Notes under the pieces: generated by a model
The model's input: the letters and a program-made list of their open reading frames with translations, nothing else
Told to the model about the DNA's origin: nothing
The model's database searches: none
Program-made: the position numbers and the translations under genes
NCBI GenBank assembly: GCA_963920525.1
Contig: OY986438.1
Location: forward strand, 137,635,022-137,699,021
Length of the DNA: 64,000 nt
Origin: Dichetophora obliterata
Lineage: Eukaryota > Arthropoda > Insecta > Diptera > Sciomyzidae
Reading direction: 5' to 3'
Part shown: piece after piece, positions 47,066-58,019 of the stretch
How positions within the stretch are numbered: position 1 is the first letter of the stretch
Layout: the number at the start of each line of letters is the position of its first letter

Positions 47066-47419
47066 ATTTAGAGCAAAATTCTGAAAACATTGCTTTAAGC
47101 TCTTTAACATCATACACAAGAGCCGAGATTTGCGCGGGTAAGTAAACAGCAGTCTCAAGGCATTTAGAATATTTAAACACTAGAATGTTTTTTTGTTTAA
47201 AAAGAAATTCAATAATGTAATTATCGTTTATGTCGATGCAGTTTTTCTGAAAGATGTTTGCACAGAAATTACAAGCAATCATCAAGTTTGTTTCACCGTA
47301 TTGATTACAATTATAGCAATTTGATTTTATCATTTTATAAACGTAACTAATGAAATAACGAACAACGAACGTTACTAGTGCGAGCGCAACAATTATTTTT
47401 AGTACAGTACTTTTCATTT

Positions 47420-48525
47420 TTACTGAAATCTGTACTAAACTTTGTGAAGTAGTTAATTTCTAAAATAGCCACAAACATGGCTGTTTTAAGCTTGAAAATG
47501 GTTTGTATGCACAAAAGACTTTCATCCATGCGTAGAACACCGAAAATCCAAAAAATGCGACATATCACCTTCATCTACTCATGTCTTCAAATAATGTAAT
47601 ATTTTTGGTATTTTCTGACTACAAGTCGGGTTTATCCATATTTCACATGCAGAAACAGTATGACATGTAATGGCAAAAAGTAACTGATAGAAAATAATAA
47701 AAGTTACAAATTTTCATTAACATTTAGCAGGCCACATTGTCTGCGGCTTCGCCAGAGAAGTTTTTTCTTTATCAATTTCTCTAAGACAATACATGTATCT
47801 AGTGTTGTCGGTTGAAACAAAATTGATTCATTTGGATACTTTTTTCTTTAAAAAATTAATGGATACTTTTTTAAAGACTCAGTGGAAATATGGGTACTTT
47901 TATAAAAAATCTTTTTTAATATAAATATGCATATATATGTGTTCTTTAAATTCGACAAAAATGTTAAGATAAACTATAACATTGCGACATTTTTGGGAAA
48001 TATTTTCTCATTAAAAAATGCATTTAAGATACCTTTTTACAAAGAACATTAAAATTTTGTGATAAACATCGTGATGCAATATCGCAAAATATTTAAATAT
48101 TTTGAAATCTGGATCTCGGATCGCGATCCAAATATCACAATAAATATTCAACGTGTAGCAGGCGCCTTTTTTTGTATATGAATATTCTTTTGTATATTGC
48201 TTTTGCTTTTACAACCATGTTTTAAGAGGATCATAGTATGTTTCGGATTATGATTGTTGCAAACATGTTCTTAAACATATTATATTTTCTTTGATCATGA
48301 TAAAATGGTTGACATTTTACAACAACCATATTTAGAAAAGGAACTTTTTTGTAGAAACCAAAATATTATTGAAACAATCATTATTCTCTTATTGGGTTGA
48401 AAATAGAATGATTGTAACAACTATATTACGAATCTATTTTTAGGATACAGAATATTGAAAAAATAATTTTATTTTTTTTTATTTTCATGCACTCCAATTT
48501 TCACAGCTTTTAATTAAGATATCTC
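47420..48525. other. AT-rich DNA without recognisable gene
   Basis: Possibly includes the retrotransposon 5' UTR near 47420. Otherwise nothing. Confidence 0.3.
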
Positions 48526-48529
48526 CCGA

Positions 48530-48680
48530 GGTTTGCCATTGTCTGGGCTGAACAGAAATATTAATTCAATTGTGTTTTTAATAAAATTTTCTGTCCGAGC
48601 TGGAGTTTAAACCTCGGATTTTTTGCTTACGAGCCACGCACACTACCAGTAGACCACAGCCGCTACTAACGCTCGCCTGA
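48530..48680 (-). mobile_element. tRNA-derived SINE, copy C (3'-truncated)
   Basis: The reverse complement begins with a tRNA-like head: GGTCTACTGGTAGTGTGCGT (A box) and GAGGTTTAAACTCC (B-box-like). It continues CAGCTCGGACAGAAAA, an AT spacer, and GACAATGGCAAACCTC, then diverges. Head and body match copies A and B. Confidence 0.65.
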
Positions 48681-48690
48681 CTAATGCCAT

Positions 48691-49230
48691 TCATAAACAT
48701 GGTACATTAAGTGCATTGTCACAAAAATAGCAATATTTGTGATAAGCAAAATATGGGCAGAATTGCGAAATATGTTTACGGTAAATAGAAATATGTTTGC
48801 TACAATTAAAGTCGAAAATTTCATTTTTCTGCGTGCTGTTTTTAGGATAAGGCGATTTAAAACAAAACACAATAATTGAACAGTTGACAATAGAAACAGC
48901 ACATAGCCAGGAATCGATAAAACTTATTGTGTCTGAATGAAGTGAAGGTTTTTCCTGCAAACTGTTCAGACAAACATTCAAAATTCAACTATGTTTGTCT
49001 CTGTAATAATATTCACATTTATCATGATAGACAGAACTACAACATTTTTGTTGCAACCAATAGTTGAGGGAATCATAGCATGTTGACGATTTCAATGATG
49101 TTATGATTTCAACTGTAATGTTATTTTTGATGCCACCATTAGTAAATAATGACTTTATTAAGGCAAAAAATTTGCGTTTGCAGAAATAATACAATAATTT
49201 TAGTAAAAAAATTATTATTGCAGTAATCAT
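48691..49230 (-). pseudogene. Cysteine-rich ORF with hydrophobic leader, one in-frame stop
   Basis: From ATG 49230 a frame of about 180 codons runs to TGA 48691, broken by one stop near 48985. It starts MITAIIIFLLKLLYYF (signal- or membrane-like). It contains about 15 Cys, in clusters such as STCYDSLNYWLQQKCCSS, HDKCEYYY, WLCAVSIVNC, DFNCSKH and QFCPYFAYHKYCYFCDNAL. The first ~110 bp are duplicated at 9-120, where small indels change the frame after the leader. A SINE abuts the 3' end. No family recognised; secretion is inferred from the leader only. It may be a host multicopy peptide gene or part of an unclassified repeat. Confidence 0.35.
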
Positions 49231-49258
49231 TTCTCAACCATGTCTTTTCTCTGTGTGT
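49145..49258. repeat. Segment duplicated at 9-120
   Basis: AATAATGACTTTATTAAGGC through AACCATGTCTTTTCTCTG is shared in the same orientation with the window start, with a handful of differences and two one-base indels. Confidence 0.9.
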
Positions 49259-49259
49259 A

Positions 49260-50006
49260 CATATTACTTTTTACACTTATAAAATAAATGTAATTAATGG
49301 ACAATAGCAACATATAATTTATATAAAATATAAATACAACATAAAATATAATAGACAGAAATACTGAAATGTTTGTTCCAGTTTAAAGCTGGTGGTAATT
49401 TTTATGAAATCTATTTTTGTAGTTGATATTTTAAAAGGTTATTTTTTTTGAGAATATATTGTTAAATTTTTGTAAGGAAACAGACATTATTTCCGCTTCT
49501 TCAGCCGTTTTAACAGATCTCAAGCGCGCAGTAAAAATATTCATACTCACTCTTTTTACACTCATTTTTCTAAAAACTACTTCTTTCAGCGAAGTATTAA
49601 AAAAAAAAAAACATAAACTATTCAACCGAATTATCTGAAATTTTAATATGTTATTCACAACATCAGTGACTATTTAAAAACTTATTTGTCTTACAATTAC
49701 GTAAGGTGAGGTTGAGACGGCAGCCGCTGTACGTTCCATTTAAAAAAATATGATCAATAAGAGCAAAGTTTTTCGTGTATATATGCTGGCATTAATTATT
49801 TAGTACAATTTTAATGTTTAAATGCCTTCAGAAATATGCGGTTTTTTGCTAGCAATAAAGACACATTTTTATTTATGACACTCTAGTAAATATAATTTTG
49901 CAACAATAACGTAATAATCCAAAGTGGACAAACTTTTTGCTTAATTTAAACTCTTAAAAAATAAACAACGCCTGTTCATGTATACTTATGTTGAAAAAAA
50001 TTAATA
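49260..50006. other. AT-rich DNA without recognisable gene
   Basis: Nothing supported. Confidence 0.3.
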
Positions 50007-51308
50007 ACGTGTGGTCACTAAAAACCTGCACTAAGTAATAATACAAATAAGGTCTTTAAAAAAAATTTTTATTTAAACAAACTTATACCCAATTTGAATG
50101 TACTATTGTATAGAATAAGTAAAAGTTAAAAGTTACATTCAATAACTCCGTTGCGACGAATACGATCGATTCGCCTGGTACTTTCTGCAAGGCGTTGTAC
50201 AACATTATTGTTGATTTTTCGCAGGCAATACTTAATGCGGTTGATAAGTTGGTCCACATCTTGGGCACACCAGTTATTTTCATACACTCTGTTTTTCAAA
50301 TAACTCCAAAAATCTTCAATTGGCCGCGCCTCGGGAATATTTGCGGGGTTGTCAACTTTTTCTACGAAATTTATGCGTTCCTCCTTTAAATATTCGATAA
50401 CTTTCTTCGCATAGTGGGAGCTTGCCAGATCCGGCCAGAAAACATATTCGTCATTCGAATAATAGGCTTTAATAAACGGTACTAAGCGTGACCTTATGCA
50501 ATCATTTAAGTACGTTTCTCCAATAATAGCGAAGCCAGATTTACGTATCAATGCGGAACTTAATCCTTTTGGGCTCATAGCTATCCATACTAAAACTTTG
50601 TGCTCAAACTTAGCTTTTGTTTTAAATTTTTTTAAAGTCTGTGTTAAAGATACATCGCTTGAATAAAAACCGTCATTTTGGAGTGCGTTAGCGTAAAATA
50701 GGACTCGTCATCTAACACAAACTCGCAATTGGAGAATTTCCGAAAAAGTCGACAACACTGTTTTTGCTGCTAAAATTTGCTGGTCAGATCGCTTTGGAAT
50801 TGTTTTTTTTTCTTTCTATACCGTATTTTTGTTTTCTCTTTAAGTATTTTTTGGACGTATGATTTAGATATGTTGAGTTTTCTGGCCGCACTGCGCTGTG
50901 AAGCCTGGTCATTGTGGTCAAAAAATTCCTTTAGAGCCTTTAAACGACTGCCTGTAATTTTAACGTTTTTTTGTTTAACATTCTTCTTTCTGCAACCAGA
51001 TTATTCTCAAATTGTTGCAAAATGGAATACACTGTTCTTTTTGCGATATTTTCCTTGGAAAAATGATGCACTGTATACGATTTGCCCAACAATTTGTTTT
51101 TTTGATAGAATTTGTACACGCGGTTTCTCACTTCTAGTTCTTTTGAACACATCATCATAAGACAAACGCGAACTGACAACTGAAGAATTTTTAAAACGTG
51201 AACCATAAACAATAACGAATTAAATGGAATAGAGCACGATCAATTACGATGTGCCAGTGTTGCATAATTCTAATTTAATGTTTGTGCAGATTTACAGTGA
51301 CCACACGT
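50007..51308 (-). mobile_element. DD37E Tc1/mariner-superfamily element
   Basis: Ends ACGTGTGGTCACT (50007) and, inward from 51308, ACGTGTGGTCACT, with TA at 50005-50006 and 51309-51310. At 1302 bp it appears full length. The transposase has 37 residues between the second Asp and the Glu, as in the ITmD37E group described from mosquitoes. Confidence 0.85.
50126..51212 (-). pseudogene. DD37E transposase, frameshifted
   Basis: The N-terminal helix-turn-helix reads VRNRVYKFYQKNKLLGKSYT and KRTVYSILQQFENNL. After a frameshift near 51000 a second helix-turn-helix (ASQRSAARKLNISKSYVQKI) and the first catalytic Asp (FVLDDESYFTL, about 50705) follow. After another shift, at 50578-50126, come IAMSPKGLSSALI, VFWPDLASSHYA (second Asp) and NIPEARPIEDFWSYLKNRVY (Glu). 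The triad is present but split over at least two frame changes plus a stop. Confidence 0.78.
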
Positions 51309-51331
51309 TAGTACATACGCTTTCTAAGCGT

Positions 51332-52190
51332 TTACTTATTTAAAACAAATGCTTTAAAAATAAAAGCACAATAAAAACTAAAACTGCGTTTTCTGCAAAT
51401 GCCGTTTTTTGAGTTATTTCGTTCTTCTAGCAAATGAGCGATATGTTCGCATGTGTGTTGTGAATTGTGTTTATGTTGGTGCTCTTCACAACGCCTCATC
51501 CGTTGAGTAAAATCAACACAAATCAGCAATAGATTGCAAATTTTTATTCTTGTGCCGCTACTCCGTTGTTTTTGTCATTCGATGGAAGCGCTCGCCTTGT
51601 TCGTAATAATCGGTTGAAATTTTCTGTTGAAATACATCCATATGATAGTGCAGAAAATGTATTTTAAGCGACATTTGAACATTGAGTTGGTTTAACGTTT
51701 CCATCAAATCGGCGACAAGACTTCGGTAATTCTGAACGCGGTGCTTCTTCAAAAATCATTTGAACGCTGCCCTCACCAAATCATAATCTTTATATCCTTA
51801 AGCTTGCGAATATCAGGGTCAACTACATACATAAAAACAATGAATTTTATCTATGTGCTAAACATCTGGTTAAATGTAAGTATGAGAACCAGGCGTGAAA
51901 ATCATGCGAATCTAGTTGTAAAGACATTATGTAATTTTTCATTATGCCAAGCTTGGTGTTGAGTGGAGGCATCAGGACTTTTTTAACATGAAACGAGAGC
52001 ATCAAAAATCACACTTTCCTCATTAAAAACGGAATGCTGGTGCAGTTTCCAGTCAGTTTTAGGGTACTGGTTGCCACCATAGCGTGTGTACCAGTTGCAA
52101 TTTTATTTAAGTCCACGCAAACCTGACGAATCTTTAAAAATTCGCCGATCTTCAACTCTGTGAACAAGCGAGATAAAAACCAACTTGACT
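51332..52190 (-). pseudogene. Repeat-associated protein fragment (HFLH...EQGERFH family), copy A
   Basis: The minus strand reads, with several breaks, LMPPLNTKLGIMKNYI (about 51970), then HRVQNYRSLVADLMETLNQL, NVQMSLKIHFLHYHMDVFQQ and EQGERFH (51752-51558), then EEHQHKHNSQHTCEH. This matches in order the widely multiplied arthropod proteins with LPPLHIKLGLMK and SLKVHFLHSHLD...EQGERFHQD motifs. Their function is not established; I infer a mobile-element origin from copy number. Copy B lies inverted 60 bp away. Confidence 0.55.
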
Positions 52191-52254
52191 TTATTCTATC
52201 CCGTTTATTCGAAGGTTAGTGCCTGCGCCTGCCTGCTTGCCTGCCTGTCTGAAT

Positions 52255-52740
52255 TGCTTGCTGAGGATTTGGTGAAGGCAACATTCGAAGGATTCTTGGG
52301 AAAGCACCGCGTTCAAAATTACCGAAGCATTGTCGCGATTTGATGGAAGCGTTAAACTAACTCAATGTTCGAATGTCACTTCAAATACATTTTTTTGCAC
52401 CATCCTATGCATCATATGGATGAATTTGAATAGCATATTCCAACTGAGTCTGATGAACAAGACGAGCGCTTCCATCAAACGACAAAAACAATGAAGGAGC
52501 GGTACAAGAATAAAAATTTGCTATCCCTTATTGCTAATTGTGTTGGTTTTTCATACCGGATGCAGCATTTAAAAGAGCACCAACATAAACACAATTCATC
52601 ACACATACACAAACACATACTTTCAAAAAAAAAATTTGAGCATTTATCCCAAAAAAATAATGCAGCTTTTATTATTCGCAGTCACTTTTTATCGCCTTTT
52701 TATTTTCTACAAAAATTAAAATGATAAAATGTGACATTTA
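52255..52740 (+). pseudogene. Repeat-associated protein fragment, copy B (inverted partner)
   Basis: The plus strand reads LAEDLVKATFEGFLGKHRVQ and NYRS, broken remnants of the HFLHH..MDEFE and DEQDERFHQTT motifs, then LKEHQHKHNSSHIHKH. Its 3' part parallels copy A. It covers only the C-terminal half of what copy A retains. Confidence 0.55.
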
Positions 52741-53330
52741 GTTTGTGATTTCTAATAAGCCATAGATGACCAAATTCCATTATAATTTGGTTAAACTGCA
52801 GCAATTTGTATGCTGCGAACGCATATAAGAAAAATCGGCGATTTTCAATTAAAAAAACACCTTAAAACTTCCGCCATATTTCCAATTTTCAACTGATTTC
52901 AGTTACCTTAGACTTTTTAGAAAGACATTTTATAGTTTAAATGAGTTCTGGAAAAACTATTAAGGATTTTGGCTGGATGATATTTTTAAAAAAAAAATAA
53001 AGAAACACTAAGATTTGAGCAAAATTTGTTAAAAATTGATTTCTTCTTTGTGATAAACACACTTTGTATATTTTTTTCAAAATTCTTTTGGCACAGTTAC
53101 ATTCTACGTTTAATTTCATTGAACAAAAGTGCATTTTGTTGGTCAATTCTCAGAACCTAAGCATATGTAAAAAATTGTTAAAAGTCGAAATACCAATATT
53201 CCTACTTCATAACTTTAAAATGTTTTTTAGAAAAATTGTGATGGAATTGAGAGGTCCGGACTAGTCGTGATATAATCTCAAGATGTTCCTCTCTCGGAAT
53301 TTTTAAGAATTTAGACTGAAACTATTTGAC
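52741..53330. other. AT-rich DNA without recognisable gene
   Basis: Nothing supported. Confidence 0.3.
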
Positions 53331-53332
53331 GG

Positions 53333-53554
53333 TCACACCGTGTAATCAGTCTTCGGTGGAATGAAGTGGAATTTATGGAGTATGGATGCATGTCCTGTTC
53401 CCAGGTTTTTACATACTCCAGTTTCCCTCAGTCTTGCCGCCGAGCAAGCTGCTTTTTGCCTGTCAACCAAAACGAGCGGTAGGAGGTGAAGACAGTTATC
53501 TAAAGCCGCAGTCGGTGTTGTTCTCAGAGCATTACTTATGCAAATAGATGCCAT
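53333..53554 (-). pseudogene. R1-like non-LTR pol fragment (RT to RNase H linker)
   Basis: ISNALRTTPTAALDNCLHLL followed by LVLVDRQKAACSAARLRETG and LGTGHASIL is the characteristic post-RT segment (AMRTTPTAAL...) of R1/LOA/I-type retrotransposon polyproteins that carry RNase H. About 70 codons survive in a less AT-rich island; no ends seen. Confidence 0.65.
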
Positions 53555-54005
53555 TCTTTTGACTTATTTGGAGCTGGTTCAGATATGTGATCTTGTCCAA
53601 GGCTAGTTAAGAACTTAAATTTCAAAAGCACGTCATTCTGTCAATTCTCAATATTTTTCAAGTACCGGTCATAACTCCATTCATAGTGATTATTAATATT
53701 CGTAATTTTTTTTTCAGAAAAATAGAAGATTCAAACAGCCGTATTCATAAAAAGTTACAAACCTCTTGTTAGCACTTTTTAAGACACATGCCTTAAAACG
53801 TTATTCATAAACGTTCAATAACGAAAAACCTTTTGTAACAGCTTCACAAATGAGAGAATTTTAAAATAGAAAGAAAAGTTCTGTAAACCTCCTAAAAAGC
53901 TATTTTAAATTTTAATTTTCTCAATTGCGAACAATCTTATCATTTTGTGACAAACTAAAATGTCAATAAACAAATAAATAAATGAAAATAATTGTGTTTT
54001 GTGAT

Positions 54006-55639
54006 CAGTGTTACCATATGGGCAGATACAATTTTTTGCCAGTTTTTAAGAGAGACAGTTTTCCAGTTTTTGCCTGAAAAATACAGTTTTTTTTTATTTT
54101 ACCCAATATTTTATATTTTTACGATTAAAACAATGCTTACTAGTTTTATGAATCAAATACAATGAATAAAATAAAATGTATGTTACTACAAAAATATAAG
54201 TAACATTTAAAGCTGCTACTACTGCTGTTCACTCCCTTTCAAAAATGTATTTATGTGGTAGCGCTGTTGCAATTATTGTTGCTTTCGTTGTTTTTGTTCT
54301 TTTGTCTCGATTTCCACTCGTCAAGTCTTGACGGTCAATATAAATATATGAGTATATCTGCTTTGAAAACTTCAAAGAAATTGATGCAAATGATTCCAAG
54401 TTTTTAAAAAATCCTAAAGACATTTATTTAGGAGCCGAGGTATATTCGGCTTTTAGCTCTACGCAAAATTATTTGAATGAGATGAAATGGATTTTAGAGA
54501 ACATTGTTTAAAATTTTATGTTGTGCTATGCAACTGCTTATTACAAAAGTTTGATTTTGGGAATAATTTTCTAAAATGTGTCGAACTTTTAGAACCTACA
54601 AAAATTTGAAAAAGTCAAGATTTCACATTTTCAATTTGTGTATTTTTTACCTAATGTCATCCATTCAGAAAAATTGGAAGAAATTGACGATGAGTTGCAT
54701 GAGTTGCGCCACAATTATTTCAGTGATTTGAATTTACTGAATGAAAATAATATTAAAACTTTTTGGAAAGCAATTTATGATCAGAAACGTGGAGAATTAC
54801 TTAGAAAACTAGTTTATGTTTTTTTAACCGTACCTGTAGCAACAGCAAATGTAGAACGTATTTTTTCACAAATAAATATTAATAAAACTAAAATCAGAAA
54901 TAAATAAGAAATTCCCACCTTGTGTGGAATTCTTTGAACTAAAGATTTTTTTAAGGAAAAACTATTGAAACTGCACAAATTTCAAAAAATCATCAGAAAT
55001 TATAAAAAAGTTTGATCAAAATTTGTACAAAAAATAATTTAATTTTTCAGTATTCATCATCATTAGTGACTGTTGGATTTTTCCTAAACAGTCTTTCTAT
55101 TGCAAAATTTCCCAAAATGTTTGATATAAAATTTATTTCTGATTTTTTTCTTATTACTAATGATTTGAGAAAAATGCTTTCTGCATTTGCTGGTGCTTCA
55201 GGAATCGATAAAACAGCATAACAACTTTCATTTTTAATGAAAAGACTTGGAATTATCTCCACATTTCTTAAAATAATCCACTAAAATAAATGTGATTTAG
55301 TAATGAGTAAAACTATTTTATATAGGATGTTATTTACTATAATCTCAAAAACTGGTAATGAAATTTACATTTATATAAATATCAAATGTTTATTTATACG
55401 AATTTTTAAATTTTTTAGTAAATAAATAATTTAAATGATTTTAGTTAATGAATGTGATTGTTTTTGTTTTGTTTAATTATTTATGTAATTCAAACACTTT
55501 ATTTCGAATACAATAATAAAAATTTGAAATCACACATTTTAGAAATATATGTGTTAGTTATTTGTTTTTATTTCTAGTGTTTTCACTAAATGTAAGTTTG
55601 TTTTTAAAAAAATTCAAAAAAAAAAATATAGCAACACTG
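54006..55639 (+). mobile_element. hAT element remnant with transposase C-terminus
   Basis: Ends CAGTGTTACCATAT (54006) and the inward reading CAGTGTTGCTATAT (55639). Flanks TTTGTGAT and TTTTTGAT agree at 7 of 8 with T at 2 and A at 7. The partial transposase at 54344-54907 fixes the class. Confidence 0.75.
54344..54907 (+). pseudogene. hAT transposase, C-terminal region
   Basis: 54638-54907 holds ENNIKTFWKAIYDQKRGELL then VFLTVPVATANVERIFSQIN and KTKIRNK, the hAT dimerisation domain with its VERIFS signature at the C-terminus. Upstream, ICFENFKEIDANDSKFLKNP and other pieces are spread over frames with stops. The RNase H-like catalytic core is incomplete. Confidence 0.7.
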
Positions 55640-56229
55640 TTTTTGATTTAAAGGTAAACAAAAGTTTAAACAAATGCCTGTCAATATTCTCAATTCTCAA
55701 ATCTATTTTTTTATTTTTTAAATTTTTAAGCACATGTCATTCTATTTATCAAAATCACAAACGAAAATTACTACTGTTCCTACGTTAAAGCGTCAGTATT
55801 CTCACTTCAATTATAAGACTTTTACAACTGGTTTATGAATACAATGCTTTTAAAGAGAATTTTAACTTTAAAAAGCCTTTTAACCAAAAATCGTTTAAAG
55901 CTGTTTTAAAATATTTTTATGAATACTGCTGTAAAAATATAAGAAAAAGAAATCTTATGCCAAATAAGTCAAACTTATGGAAGGATTAGTGAAAAAATTT
56001 GTTTATCTAACACTTTTAGTGCTACGTCGCTAGTTTTTTTAGGTCATTTCAAAAGAATTTTACTAGCGTATTGCTTAACTATACGTAGGCTGTTTAAAAA
56101 CGCAGTGACCCTTTTGAATGTCCCAGGTAGTAGCTACAAAAGCAAAACACTCATTTTGTCACTTTCCATCTGTTAGAAGACTGCTGTCAAATTTCGAGCA
56201 AGCTGCGTCATGTAGTTTGTATTTGACAG

Positions 56230-56757
56230 CCATTGAAACAGGCAACCTCGAGAATTTCAACGAAAATGGAAAAAGAGTATTTCGTGTACTCATAAAGCTT
56301 TATTTTTTGCGTAAAAAACCATTACCGAAATCAAAAAAGGTTCGCTACAAGGACTTTGCCACCATTAATTTTAATGGTTAAGAAGTGGTTAACTGAGTTC
56401 CGTTGTGGTCGTACCAGCACAAGTGACTAAAAATGGTTGATAAAATCCATGAAATTATATTGGGCGATCAGAGAATTAAAGTTCGTTTGGTGGCTAAGAT
56501 TGAAGGCATCTCAACTGAGCGGGCCCATTACATTTTACCTGCGATAAAAGCTAACCATGCGATGGATCCATGGATCCGCAATAGCACACACTCAACATAA
56601 GAACAGCAGTGTGACCACTTCAAAGGAGAGTTTGGCAGTGTTCAACCGCAACCCGAAAGAGTTTTTGCACCGTTTCGTTACCGTAGCAAAACATGGATAC
56701 ATGGATATGCTCAAGTCTCCTAGGACTATTTTCAAACCTGAAAAATGGCTCGGCAGT
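56230..56757 (+). pseudogene. mariner transposase N-terminal half, decayed
   Basis: VKKWLTEFRCGRTSTSD (about 56380-56430) and VFNRNPKEFLHRFVTV (56640-56690), followed after a shift by TWIHGY, are mariner landmarks (second helix-turn-helix, linker and first catalytic region). Several stops intervene. The downstream catalytic half and the inverted ends are missing; an R1-like piece starts at about 56770. Confidence 0.6.
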
Positions 56758-56769
56758 AAAATATTTGTA

Positions 56770-57087
56770 TAGGTAGGCATGTCTTAAGAATGAGGGTCTT
56801 TGCGAATGATTTCTATAGGAGTAGCAAGGATGAGGACGAAGAGGAAACGGTATCACATATCCTCTGTTCGTGCCCCGTTCTTTCTAGCAGTAGTTATATT
56901 TATTAAGGTAGCATCTCTTTTGACGATCACATTGATCTTGAAGGGATGGACTTTAAGCGTCTACCAATAATAATTATTATTAGAATTAAATGCTTTCACA
57001 ATAGTGTCGAATAAAGAAGGAACGAAGGAGCAGATTCCTTGTGATATCATGTGGTCTTTGAACGGCTGCCACCTTAACCTAACCTAA
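56770..57087 (+). mobile_element. 3' end of an R1-like non-LTR retrotransposon
   Basis: DEDEEETVSHILCSCPVLSS then FDDHIDLEGMDFKRL match the post-RNase H tail (HLLC.CP) of R1-type elements. The sequence ends TTAACCTAACCTAA, a 3' tail common among such insertions. Confidence 0.6.
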
Positions 57088-57089
57088 GA

Positions 57090-57880
57090 TAAGATATTTG
57101 AGTTGAATGAAGAGGTCATCACACTTTGATAAAACGTTTTATTTGGAAGGAATAAAATTGAAAAATTCCAAGACTAAATGAATTGATCTAAAAAGAGACT
57201 TTGTTGAGAAATAAGACGCTTGTTTACCGAAAAAATACTCTTAATTCAAAAAGTCACTGAAATTCTCTTACTGCCCTCGTAGGCTTACCAACAATTTTTA
57301 CCACTTACTATTAACCAAAATTCTTGAGATATAAGATCTAAAAAGTATGCAATAACTCTTATATAACTTTGATTTGAATTAATTAACTTTTATCGGACAT
57401 TTCTTAGAATTGAAACAGCACATCAACTTGAAACTTCTTTAAAAGCTGTTCATTAAAAACTTTCATTTAGCATACATTTAGGCATAAGATTCGAGGTCCA
57501 CCGAGAGGGTTTTTTTTTTGGTTCATTTTTACGGTCGCTCTTATCTCAATACTTAATATAATATAATATAATATTTATCTATGGTGGCATTTATTGTTAT
57601 AATTTCCCATTAAATATCCTGACTGCCGGCCTGGGTTACAACATTTTTATAATAATTTTAGTGACTTCAGCTTAAAGTTTAACTTATAGAAAATCCTTAT
57701 GACACAAGTTTCTGTTAGCTAAATATACTTAATTTTATCAAATTAAACCCTACCATGCACTAAAGTCAAGCTTTGTTTCATCCATGATAACGTCACATTC
57801 CATTGCTTTCAATAATTTTTCATGTATTTCCATGATTGTGCTCATGTGACTATTCGAGTATGTATCGGGTTTTTTGGAAA
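57090..57880. other. AT-rich noncoding DNA
   Basis: No gene. A (TAATA)4-like run lies at 57554-57575. Confidence 0.35.
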
Positions 57881-57888
57881 TTTTAGTC

Positions 57889-57924
57889 TATATAAGAACA
57901 TCAGTCAGTCAGCGTATCAGTTCA
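57889..57924 (+). promoter_or_regulatory. Candidate core promoter: TATA box plus initiator
   Basis: TATATAAG (57889-57896) lies 30 bp upstream of the A of TCAGTT (A at 57919), which matches the arthropod initiator TCAKTY at the normal TATA-to-start distance. Three earlier TCAGTC words occupy 57901-57912. Local composition downstream is less AT-rich and free of transposon signatures. The start site is inferred from motifs only. Confidence 0.45.
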
Positions 57925-57947
57925 CGTACCATTTAACACTCAATTAA

Positions 57948-58016
57948 ATGGTTGCCACACCCTTGCTTCAACTACTGCTCCACAGGAAGCAACACAACTA
58001 CAGTGCCAAGTGCTGA
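57948..58016 (+). CDS. Short ORF downstream of the candidate promoter
   Basis: First ATG after the proposed start site (29 bp downstream, context TTAAATGG). It encodes 22 residues, MVATPLLQLLLHRKQHNY then SAKC, and ends in TGA. A second frame across the same DNA is open to about 58090 and Cys-rich. Either could be a peptide, a first exon, or chance. No family recognised. Confidence 0.2.
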   Translation: MVATPLLQLLLHRKQHNYSAKC

Positions 58017-58019
58017 TTT

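Larger units (their letters stand above)
42943..47417 (-). mobile_element. Decayed Jockey/CR1-type non-LTR retrotransposon with PHD-like ORF1
   Basis: In minus-strand order: ORF1 (47417-45901), endonuclease (about 45880-45300), linker, RT (44494-43560) and C-terminal domain (43374-42943). All parts are in the right order but broken by many stops and frameshifts and by a 183-bp MITE (46883-47065). The GVPQGSHLGPL RT and RIERVQRRF C-terminus are close to those of the elements at 28658 and 63051. Confidence 0.8.
45901..47417 (-). pseudogene. ORF1 with degenerate PHD-like zinc finger
   Basis: The likely start MIKSNCYNCNQYG (about 47330) is followed by ACNFCANIFQKNC and KYSKCLE. Aligned with the intact PHD of the element at 13105, the His ligand is Gln and one Cys of the last pair is lost. 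A helical stretch (VYDVKELKAMFSEFCSKS) is cut by the 183-bp MITE. A Ser/Thr/Ala-rich linker lies at 46658-46212, and after a frameshift a C-terminal domain (GFPAHIMKRVMDASIWPSNV) runs to 45901. Confidence 0.6.
53735..55932. mobile_element. Inverted-repeat element hosting a hAT insertion
   Basis: ACAGCCGTATTCATAAA (53735) and, inward from 55932, ACAGCAGTATTCATAAA. A second TATTCATAAAC motif lies some 75-90 bp inside each end (53812 and about 55838). No target duplication is clear. The hAT remnant 54006-55639 lies inside. Confidence 0.5.
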
